The position numbers and the translations under genes were made by a program. Shown here in pieces: positions 1 through 7,685 of a stretch of DNA of 41,206 nucleotides. The stretch is from JBCBEX01 sp038528235. Lineage in GTDB: Bacteria; Bacteroidota; Rhodothermia; Rhodothermales; Rubricoccaceae. The DNA lies in assembly GCA_038528235.1 (NCBI GenBank), contig JBCBEX010000034.1:1-41206 (forward strand), read 5' to 3'. How positions within the stretch are numbered: the first letter of the stretch is position 1; every line of letters begins with the position of its first letter. Below the pieces are notes generated by a model, which worked only from the letters and a program-made list of their open reading frames with translations, ran no database searches and had not been told where the DNA came from.

Positions 1-1900
1 CGATGGCGCGGTTGAGAACTAGCTCGCCGAGCAGGCCGTTGGTACCACCTGACGAGATGTAGTAGTCGCCAGTGGGATCGGTGTCGTGCCAGACGGTGTT
101 GCCGCCGAGGCCGCCCGCGCAGCCGAGGTCGTCCGGGGTGCCTGCGCATGGGTCGTTACCCGACGCGCTCGCCACTTCGACGAGGCCTACGCCGTCTTGA
201 GCGATGCCGGGTACGAAGCGGTAGAGGGCGAAGGCACGGGACTCGGAGCGCTCGCCCGCGACGCGCGTGCCGTCGGGGAGGCGCCCGTCGGCCTCGACCG
301 ACCAGCGGTAGGTGTAGACAGCGTTGGCAGGAAGGATGTCGTCTAGCGGTTCCGTGGTTTCGGTCGTGTAGATGGCACGAGTGACGACCTCGTCGCCTCG
401 GTCGACTTCGAGGAGGATGCGGTAGCCCTCGGCTCCAGCCACCGGCGCCCAGCGCAGCACTTCGGGCGTGTCGTCTTCGGTGGTATCGAAGATGATGCCG
501 TCGGCCGGTTCGAGCAGCGTGGGCGTGTCGAGGGTGAGTGGGCGCGGGGCGGGCGCGAAGAGCGAGCCGTCGTCGAAGGCGGCCTGGATGCGGTCACTCG
601 CCAGCTTCATCGCTTGGACGGAGCCAGTCGGGTTGCCGACGGGGCCGTAGTTCTGCGTCCCGAAGGCGAACGGGAGTGCGAACGTCACGTCGCGCGAGGC
701 GCCGGCAGGCAGGTCGAACGGGACCGTGGAGAGCTGCCAGCGACGGTCGGAGGGGGAAATCGGATTGTCGCAGTCGGGGTCGTTGGGGCACACCTCGCTC
801 CAGTAGGTGCCGGGCTCGCCTGTGTAGACGAAGGAGGTGGGTTCCGTGCCGCCGCGTCCGGTAAAGCCGAAGGTGAGGGGTACCCCGTCTTTCCACCGGC
901 TTGTCTGGAAGAAGCGATACTGCTCGGCGTTCTGAGGGTCACACATGTCGTCGCAGGCCCCGCCAAGGAAGTAGGTTGCGGATCCTGCGGCCGGGTCGAG
1001 GAAGCGAGCGCCGATCGCGGGCGGCGGTGTCCCGTAGCCGCCCTCGTCGTCATCGTCCGCGTTATAGATGTAGGCAAGGTTGCGCGCCGGATCGCTGCCG
1101 ATGTAGTCGTCCTCGAACTCGTTGCCGAGGTCCACATCGGCATATACCGTTACGACCATGTCGTCGACTGGACGCCCGCTCTTGTTCACGACGCGGTAGC
1201 GATAGTAGGTCGCCTGGTCCAGCGCCGCCTCCACGCTCGCGATCGCCCATGCCGTTACCTGGACCTCTACGCCTAGAGGCAGGCTTCCCGTACGCCGGTG
1301 CGGCACGCCGACATCGTTCATGACCCAGAAGGCCGTCTGCGTGCCGAAGAGGCGAGGCCGGTCGCCCGCAGCGAGGTCGTAGTTGTCGGGGTTGCCGTCG
1401 CCGTCGATCACCTCGGCACCGAGGTCGGCGGGCCAGTCACGGAGGTCGCTGGTCGACTCGCCGGTTTGGTCGTAGCGGCGAAGGTCCTGGTCAGTGACGG
1501 TCCAGACGCGGTCGAAGACGGTGCAATCGGCGGGGGCATTGCCGGTGTCGTCGAGTGGGCCTGGAGCGAACTCAAATGGGCCATAGGTACTGGCTGCTAT
1601 CCGCAGCTCGCCGTCGATGAATCCGCTGACCCAGATCCCAAGAGCGAAGATGGCGTTGGTGGTACCGGTCTTGGGAATCGTGTAGGTGGGGTCGCTCGAG
1701 CGCCAGAAGAGGTTGCCTATGTTGTAGAGCCGAGCCCGCACGTCGCTCACCATGAGATCGGCTTCGGCGCGGCCTACCTCGCAGTTCGCGGTCGCGCTGA
1801 CTGCAGACGGAGAGGTGGGCACAGACTTGGGAGTTTGGGCTTGGAGCGCCCCTGACGTAGCAGCTAGCGTGAGGACGAGTAGGAGCGTGCGATACAGCAT
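1..1900 (-). CDS. T9SS-type secreted protein, tandem paralogue 1 (3' end beyond the window)
   Basis: Partial gene; 633 codons are visible and the C-terminus lies off the left edge. The product starts with a Sec signal peptide (Met-Leu-Tyr-Arg, a Leu-rich core, then Leu-Gln-Ala-Gln). A conserved head follows (VRARLYNIGNLFWRSSDP, TDQDLRRYDQTG), then an Asp/Asn-rich DGDGNPDNYDLAAGD loop near residue 175, paired-Cys segments (ACDDMCDP, CPNDPDC) and a fibronectin III-like domain at about 480-560. It is clearly homologous to the three genes upstream. A T9SS type A sorting domain is expected in the missing part by analogy, not seen. I chose ATG 1900 because it opens directly on the signal peptide; an in-frame ATG at 1942 would add 14 residues before it. 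The gap to the preceding gene's stop is 52 bases, so it is probably the last gene visible in a co-transcribed array. Molecular function unknown. Confidence 0.85.
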   Translation of the reverse strand, partial: MLYRTLLLVLTLAATSGALQAQTPKSVPTSPSAVSATANCEVGRAEADLMVSDVRARLYNIGNLFWRSSDPTYTIPKTGTTNAIFALGIWVSGFIDGELRIAASTYGPFEFAPGPLDDTGNAPADCTVFDRVWTVTDQDLRRYDQTGESTSDLRDWPADLGAEVIDGDGNPDNYDLAAGDRPRLFGTQTAFWVMNDVGVPHRRTGSLPLGVEVQVTAWAIASVEAALDQATYYRYRVVNKSGRPVDDMVVTVYADVDLGNEFEDDYIGSDPARNLAYIYNADDDDEGGYGTPPPAIGARFLDPAAGSATYFLGGACDDMCDPQNAEQYRFFQTSRWKDGVPLTFGFTGRGGTEPTSFVYTGEPGTYWSEVCPNDPDCDNPISPSDRRWQLSTVPFDLPAGASRDVTFALPFAFGTQNYGPVGNPTGSVQAMKLASDRIQAAFDDGSLFAPAPRPLTLDTPTLLEPADGIIFDTTEDDTPEVLRWAPVAGAEGYRILLEVDRGDEVVTRAIYTTETTEPLDDILPANAVYTYRWSVEADGRLPDGTRVAGERSESRAFALYRFVPGIAQDGVGLVEVASASGNDPCAGTPDDLGCAGGLGGNTVWHDTDPTGDYYISSGGTNGLLGELVLNRAI

Positions 1901-1952
1901 GCGCGCGGGAGTGGAGAGGTGAAAGCGTTGGGGCTCTGTCATTGGAGTGGGC

Positions 1953-4727
1953 TCAACGGAGCACGGTGAAGCGGCGGGTCTGCTGCCCTATCTCCGTCGT
2001 GAGCACCGCCACGTAGATGCCCGAGGCAAACGACTCCGTCGCGAGTTGCGCCACGTGGGCCCCGGCTGATGCCTGTCCGTCGGCGAGGTGTGCGACGAGG
2101 CGCCCGAGCACGTCGTAGACAGCCAGCGTGGCCAGTCCAGCTTCCGGCAGCGTGTAGGCCAGCGCGGTGCGTCCGGCGGTGGGGTTGGGGTAGACGTCTA
2201 GCGCGAGAGGGCCAGGCGGGATCGCCGTGGGTTCTTCAGCGACGGGGCGGCGTCTGTCAGCCTTGAACCGGATCACGGTGCCGACACCGGGCGTGGTGCC
2301 GTCGCCCGCCGCGTCGGCGAAGACCACGTTGTTGTAGAGCGAGTTGCCGCGGTCGCGCCCGGTGCCCTGATAGCAGTAGTCGGTGTACATCCCCTGGAGT
2401 CGGCACGGCTCGTTGTCGAGCGGCGCGATGTCTTCCTGGGTGTCGCCGTCACCGTCGCGTTCATAGGTCGCGCCGGGGCCGCCGAACCCGCGTGCAGCCT
2501 CGTTGAACAGGGCATAGCCGTCGGGGCGGTCGGGCATGTAGAGGAAGATGCGCTCGGTGATAGGCGCGCCGGGGCCGTCGGCCCACGGGTCAGTGCCGGT
2601 GAACGTGTCGGCGAAGTCGGTGACAGGGGCCTCACCGCTCTCGCGGAACTGCGGAATCATGCGAACGTCGTCTGCGGGGTCGTCGGGCGTGTCGGCGAGG
2701 TACCACGCCTCGAACGGGACGCTGAGGATTGGTGCGTCGCGGGAGGAGAGGTAGGTCGCGAGGCAGGCACCGGGCTCGGCGCAGGCGGCGGTGAAGCGGA
2801 GTTCGACCTCGTCTTCCTGCACGAGTCCCGCATTGAGCGTGACTGCACCGAGGAGCCCAAGTGCGTCGCCCGAGGACACGTAGTAGTCGCTGGCGGCGTC
2901 GGTGTCGTGCCAGACGGTGTTGCCGCCGAGATCGTCCGCGCAGCCGGGGTCGTCGGGTGTGCCCGCGCAGGGGTCGGCGCCCGACGCACTCGCCACTTCG
3001 ATGAGGCCCTCGCCGTTGGCGCCGAACAGCCCCGGCATGTATGGGGCGAACGAGGTGAGCGTGAAGCTGCGCGTCTCGGAGCGCTCGCTCGCCACGCGCG
3101 TTCCGTTCGGGAGCCGCGCGTCGGCCTCGACGGACCAGCGGTAGACGTAGGTCTCGCCGATGGGCGGAGCGACGACGGTGGTGCTCGTTCCCTTCGTGTA
3201 GGTCGCTTGGGTGACGGTGCCCTCGGGGCGGTCGACGTCGAGGAGCACGCGGTAGCCCTCCACGTCATCGATGGGTGTCCACGAGAGTACGGGGAACGGG
3301 GTGCCCTGAGCCACGCTGAAGCTGCCCGCGTCGGCGGGTGCGAGCAGGGTTGGTCGGTTGAGCGTGACGAGGCGCGGGGCTGGCGCGAAGAGCGAGCCGT
3401 CGTCGAAGGCGGCCTGGATGCGGTCGCTCGCCAGCTTCATCGCCTGGACCGAACCAGTCGGGTTGCCGACGGGGCCGTAGTTCTGCGTCCCGAAGGCGAA
3501 GGGCATCGCAAACGTCACGTCGCGCGAGGCACCGGCGGGGAGGTCAAAGGGGGCGGTCGAGAGCTGCCAGCGGCGGTCGGAGGGCGGAATGGGATCGCCG
3601 CAGTCGGGGTCGTTGGGGCACACCTCGCTCCAGTAGGTGCCCGGCTCGCCCGGGTAAGCAAAGCTGGTCGGCTCGGTGCCGCCGCGCCCACTACTGCCGA
3701 CGGTGAGAGGCACGCCATCCTTCCACCGGCTCGTCTGGAAGAAGCGAAACTGCTCGGCATCCTGAGGGTCGCACAGATCGTCGCAGGCACCCCCAATGAA
3801 GTAGGTCATCGAGCCTGCCTCGGTGTCCAGAAAGCGGAGGCCGATGGCGGGGGGTGGGGAGCCGTAGCCGCCCGGGTCTTCGTTGTCGGCGTTGTAGCTG
3901 AAGGCGAGGTTGCGCGCCGGGTCGCTCCCCATGTAGTCGTCCTCAAACTGGTTGCCGAGGTCGGCATCGGCATAGGCCGTCACGACCATGTCGTCGACTG
4001 GACGCCCGCTCTTGTTCACGACGCGGTAGCGATAGTAGGTCGCCTGGTCGAGCGCGGTCTCCACGCTCGCGATCGCCCACGCCGTCACCTGGACCTCCAC
4101 GCCTAGCGGGCTGCTCCCCGTGCGTTCGTTCGGTACGCCGACATCGTTCATGACCCAGAAGGCGGTCTGCGTGCCGAAGAGACGAGGGCGGTCGCCCGCG
4201 GCGAGGTCGTAGTTGTCGGGGTTGCCATCGCCGTCGATCACCTCGGCTCCGAGGTCGGCGGGCCAGTCGCGCAGGTCAGCAGTGGCCTCGCCGGTCTGGT
4301 CGTACCGTCGGAGGTCCTGGTCAGTGACGGTCCAGATGCGATCAAAGGCGGCGCAGTCGGTGGGGGCGTTGCCCGTATCGTCAAGCGGACCGGGGGCGAA
4401 TTCGAACGGGCCATAGGTGGTACCGGATACGCGCAGTTCGCCCTCGGAGAAGCCGCTGATCCAGATCCCGAAGGCGAAGATGGCGTTAGTGGTGCCAGTC
4501 TTCGGGACCCGGTAGACGGGGTCTCTGCTGCGCCAGAAGAGGTTGCCCATGTTGTAGAGCCGGGCGCGCACGTCGCTCACCACCAACTCCGCCTCGGCGA
4601 CGCCGACCTGGCAGTCGGTAGCAACCGCACTGGGCAGTGCCGGGGGCGCTGGGGACTGCTTCGGGGCCTGGCCGTAGAGGGGTCCGGCGCAGAAGGCCAG
4701 GAGGAAGGCAAGGAGTCGGTAGAACAC
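1953..4727 (-). CDS. T9SS type A sorting domain secreted protein, tandem paralogue 2
   Basis: 924 residues. The start is GTG; no in-frame ATG lies just upstream, and the frame opens directly onto a signal peptide (MFYRLLAFLLAFCAGPLYGQ). Domains in order: the conserved family head (LYNMGNLFWRS, about 55-65), a central region with GVEVQVTAWAIAS and DQATYYRYRVVNKSGRP that looks like a beta-rich exoprotein fold, an Asp-rich DGDGNPDNYDLAAGD loop, Cys pairs likely to form disulfides, a fibronectin III-like domain at about 460-560, further Cys pairs (DPCAGTPDDPGC, CAEPGAC), and a C-terminal T9SS type A domain at about 840-924 (LDVYPNPTAG, LAVYDVLGRLV, SGIYVAVL, final RRFTVLR). Expected to cross the inner membrane by Sec and the outer membrane by T9SS. 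Enzymatic activity is not evident; a structural or adhesive role is only a guess. Confidence 0.9.
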   Translation of the reverse strand: MFYRLLAFLLAFCAGPLYGQAPKQSPAPPALPSAVATDCQVGVAEAELVVSDVRARLYNMGNLFWRSRDPVYRVPKTGTTNAIFAFGIWISGFSEGELRVSGTTYGPFEFAPGPLDDTGNAPTDCAAFDRIWTVTDQDLRRYDQTGEATADLRDWPADLGAEVIDGDGNPDNYDLAAGDRPRLFGTQTAFWVMNDVGVPNERTGSSPLGVEVQVTAWAIASVETALDQATYYRYRVVNKSGRPVDDMVVTAYADADLGNQFEDDYMGSDPARNLAFSYNADNEDPGGYGSPPPAIGLRFLDTEAGSMTYFIGGACDDLCDPQDAEQFRFFQTSRWKDGVPLTVGSSGRGGTEPTSFAYPGEPGTYWSEVCPNDPDCGDPIPPSDRRWQLSTAPFDLPAGASRDVTFAMPFAFGTQNYGPVGNPTGSVQAMKLASDRIQAAFDDGSLFAPAPRLVTLNRPTLLAPADAGSFSVAQGTPFPVLSWTPIDDVEGYRVLLDVDRPEGTVTQATYTKGTSTTVVAPPIGETYVYRWSVEADARLPNGTRVASERSETRSFTLTSFAPYMPGLFGANGEGLIEVASASGADPCAGTPDDPGCADDLGGNTVWHDTDAASDYYVSSGDALGLLGAVTLNAGLVQEDEVELRFTAACAEPGACLATYLSSRDAPILSVPFEAWYLADTPDDPADDVRMIPQFRESGEAPVTDFADTFTGTDPWADGPGAPITERIFLYMPDRPDGYALFNEAARGFGGPGATYERDGDGDTQEDIAPLDNEPCRLQGMYTDYCYQGTGRDRGNSLYNNVVFADAAGDGTTPGVGTVIRFKADRRRPVAEEPTAIPPGPLALDVYPNPTAGRTALAYTLPEAGLATLAVYDVLGRLVAHLADGQASAGAHVAQLATESFASGIYVAVLTTEIGQQTRRFTVLR

Positions 4728-4774
4728 GATGGCAGAGGTAAGTGGGGTGAGGGCGGTTCAGGGGTGTCGAGAGC

Positions 4775-7576
4775 TCATCGGAGCACGGTGAAGCGGCGCG
4801 TCTGCTGGCCCGCTTCGGTCGCGAGCACGGCCACGTAGATGCCCGAGGCCAGCCTGTTCGTGTCGAGTTGGGCCGTGTGCGCACCGGCTGCCTGCGTCGC
4901 GTCCGTCACCACGGCCACGCGCCGACCGAGCACGTCGTACACGGCTAGCGTTGCGCGCCCCGATTCTGGCAGGGTGTAGGCGAGCGTCGCCGTGCCGCGC
5001 ACCGGGTTCGGGTAGGCGTCGAGTGCGAGCGTCTGCGGCTGCGGTGCGCCCCCTTCGTCCGCGACGGCCTGGCGCTTGATGGTCACGAAGCGCACGACGG
5101 TACCCACATCTGGGGTAGTCCCATCCTCGGCCGCGTCGGCGAAGACGATGTTGGCATAGAGGAAATTGCGATCGCCCGAGTCGCCTCGGAAGCAGAAGTC
5201 GGTGTAGAGACCCTGGAACTGGCATTCCTCACCGTCCAGCCCGACTTCGGTTTGCGCATCGCCGTCGGCGTCTCGGTCGTAGACGGCACCGGGGCCGCCG
5301 AAGCCCTGGGCCGCCTCGTTGAAGCGGTCGTAGCCGTCAGGGCGGTCGGCCATGAAGAGGAACACGCGCTCGGTGACGGGCGCGCCCGGTCCCTGCACCC
5401 ACGGGTCCGTGCCCGTGAAGGTATCTGCGAAGTCCGCGACGGTGCCGTTGCCGCTGGCGAGCACGTGCGGGATCATGCGGGTGTCGTCGGCGGGGTCGGC
5501 GGGCGTGTCGGCGAGGTGCCAGGCCTCGAACGGAACGCTGAGGATTGCGCCGTCGGCAGAGGCCGGTGTGTAGTAGACGGCGAGGCAAGCCCCAGGCTCG
5601 GCGCAGGCCGCGGTGAAGCGCAGTTCGACTTCGTCCTCATCCACGACCTCGATGTTGCGAAGCAGGTCCGAGAGGAAGCCGCCCCCTGTGCCTGATGAGA
5701 GGTAGTAGTCACGGGCCGCATCGGGGTCCTGCCAGACGGTGTTGCCGCCGAAGCCGCCCGCGCAGCCCGCGTCGCCTGGGGTATCCGCGCAGGGGTCGCT
5801 GCCAGAAGCATTCGCGACCTCGACGATGCCAGCGCCAGCGCCGACGATGCCAGGCACGTAACGGTAGAGGGCGAAGGAGCGGGTCTCGGAGCGCTCGCCC
5901 GCGACGCGCGTGCCATCGGCAAGGCGCCCGTCGGGCTCGACCGACCAGCGGTAGGTGAACGTCGTGTTGTCGGGGATGACGTCAGCGACGATGATCTCAG
6001 AATCAGCCGTGTAGGTGGTGCGCGCGACCCGTTTGCCCCCCTGGTCGATCTCGAAGACGACGCGGTAGCCCTCCGCGCCCGCGACGGGCGACCAGCGCAG
6101 CGTGGGCGCGGTGTCGTCTAGGTCGAAGCTAAAGAGCGTGCCGTCAGCAGGTTCGAGCAGCGTGGGCGCGTCGAGGATGAGCGGGCGCGGAGCAGGCGCG
6201 AAGAGCGAACCGTCGTCGAAGGCGGCCTGGATGCGGTCGCTGGCGAGCTTCATCGCCTGGACTGAGCCCGTGGGGTTGCCCACAGGGCCGAAATTCTGCG
6301 TCCCGAAGGCGAAGGGCAGCGCGAACGTCACGTCGCGCGACGCTCCGTTGGGGAGGTCGAACGGGATGGTCGAGAGTTGCCACCTGCGGTCGGAGGTAGG
6401 AATCGGGGTGCCGCAGTTGGGGTCGTTGGGGCAGGACTCGCTCCAGTAGGTGCCCGGCTCGCCCGGGTAGGCAAAGTTGGTGGGCTCGGTGCCGCCGCGC
6501 CCGACGCCACCTACGGTAAGCGGCACGCCATCCTTCCAGCGGCTGGTTTGGTAGAAGCGATACTGCTCCGCACTATTAGGGGTGCATAAATCGTCGCAGG
6601 CGCCACCGTTCCAGTAGGTCAAAGACCCAACGGCTGGGTCGAGGAAGCGAGCACCGACGGCCGGCGGTGGGGTGCCGTAGCCAGTCTTGTCCTCGTTGTC
6701 GGCGTTGTAGCTGAAGGCAAGGTTGCGTGCTGGGTCGCTCCCCATGTAGTCGTCCTCGAATTCAAGGCCGACATCGGCATCGGTGAACGCGGTCAGGACC
6801 ATGTCGTCAATAGCACGCCCGCTCTTATTGATGATGCGGTAGCGGTAGTAGGTCGCCTGGTCGAGCGCGTCCTCCACGCTCGCAATCGCCCACGCGGTGA
6901 CCTGCACCTCCACGCCTAGAGGCAGGCTTCCTGTACGCTGGTGCGGTACGCCAACATCGTTCATCACCCAGAAGACGGTCTGCGTGCCGAAGAGCTGGGG
7001 CCGGTCGCCCGCCGCGAGGTTGTAGTTGTCGGGGTTGCCGTCGCCGTCGATGACCTCGGCGCCGAGGTCTGCGGGCCAGTCACGGAGGTCGTCGGTGGCC
7101 TCGCCGGTCTGGTCGTAGCGGCGGAGGTCCTGATCAGTGACGGTCCAGAGGCGGTCGAAGGCGGCGCAGTCGGCGGGCGCGTCGCCCGCCTCGTTGAGGG
7201 GGCCCGGCGCGAACTCGAACGGGCCGTAGAGCGACGCTGCGGCGCGAAGTTCATCATTGACGAAGCCGCTGATCCAGAGACCAAGCGTGAAAATGGGACC
7301 GACGGTTCCCTCCTTAGGAATCCTGTAGCCAGCTTCAGGGCTGCCGCCAATGCTGCTGCGCCAGAAGAGGTTGCCCATGTTGTAGAGCTTGGCGCGCACG
7401 TCACTAACTACAAGCTCGGCTTCGGCACGGCCTACCTCACAGTCGTTCGCCACGGCGTTGGGCATGGCGGGCGCAGCGGCAAGACGCTTGTCTTCGGTCG
7501 ATTGCGCGTGCAGCGGCACGGAAAAAAGGAAGAGTGCTAGGGCTAGGGCGCAGCGATACGTAGGGCGTAGAAACAT
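4775..7576 (-). CDS. T9SS type A sorting domain secreted protein, tandem paralogue 3
   Basis: 933 residues from ATG 7576. It has the same architecture as its neighbours: signal peptide (ALALALFLFSVPLHAQ), family head with LYNMGNLFWRSS, Asp-rich DGDGNPDNYNLAAGD loop, ACDDLCTP and CPNDPNCG Cys pairs, fibronectin III-like domain at about 480-575 (TLRWSPVAGAEGYRVVFEID), Cys pairs DPCADTPGDAGC and CAEPGAC, and a T9SS type A domain at about 850-933 (LDAYPNPVRG, LAVYDVLGRRV, RRFTVLR). A small insertion (SSIGGSPEAGY) separates it from the others near residue 72. The spacer to the next gene downstream is only 47 bases, which argues for co-transcription. Function unknown beyond export to the cell surface or medium. 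Confidence 0.9.
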   Translation of the reverse strand: MFLRPTYRCALALALFLFSVPLHAQSTEDKRLAAAPAMPNAVANDCEVGRAEAELVVSDVRAKLYNMGNLFWRSSIGGSPEAGYRIPKEGTVGPIFTLGLWISGFVNDELRAAASLYGPFEFAPGPLNEAGDAPADCAAFDRLWTVTDQDLRRYDQTGEATDDLRDWPADLGAEVIDGDGNPDNYNLAAGDRPQLFGTQTVFWVMNDVGVPHQRTGSLPLGVEVQVTAWAIASVEDALDQATYYRYRIINKSGRAIDDMVLTAFTDADVGLEFEDDYMGSDPARNLAFSYNADNEDKTGYGTPPPAVGARFLDPAVGSLTYWNGGACDDLCTPNSAEQYRFYQTSRWKDGVPLTVGGVGRGGTEPTNFAYPGEPGTYWSESCPNDPNCGTPIPTSDRRWQLSTIPFDLPNGASRDVTFALPFAFGTQNFGPVGNPTGSVQAMKLASDRIQAAFDDGSLFAPAPRPLILDAPTLLEPADGTLFSFDLDDTAPTLRWSPVAGAEGYRVVFEIDQGGKRVARTTYTADSEIIVADVIPDNTTFTYRWSVEPDGRLADGTRVAGERSETRSFALYRYVPGIVGAGAGIVEVANASGSDPCADTPGDAGCAGGFGGNTVWQDPDAARDYYLSSGTGGGFLSDLLRNIEVVDEDEVELRFTAACAEPGACLAVYYTPASADGAILSVPFEAWHLADTPADPADDTRMIPHVLASGNGTVADFADTFTGTDPWVQGPGAPVTERVFLFMADRPDGYDRFNEAAQGFGGPGAVYDRDADGDAQTEVGLDGEECQFQGLYTDFCFRGDSGDRNFLYANIVFADAAEDGTTPDVGTVVRFVTIKRQAVADEGGAPQPQTLALDAYPNPVRGTATLAYTLPESGRATLAVYDVLGRRVAVVTDATQAAGAHTAQLDTNRLASGIYVAVLATEAGQQTRRFTVLR

Positions 7577-7685
7577 GGACTATTGAAGTTGGGTGGTTAG
7601 GCTGCGTAGGCAGACTAGACCGCTAGGGCAGCCCCCGACGTGTGGGAGCGACCGAAACGAGACAGGTTGACCGTGGTGGTGCGGA

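Noticed and set aside
2907..4106. Long open frame on the plus strand (about 399 codons) antisense to tandem paralogue 2; similar ones at 614-1276 and 8127-8933
   Set aside because: Shadow of the GC-rich minus-strand genes; no signal, domain or ribosome site, and the opposite strand has clear protein families.
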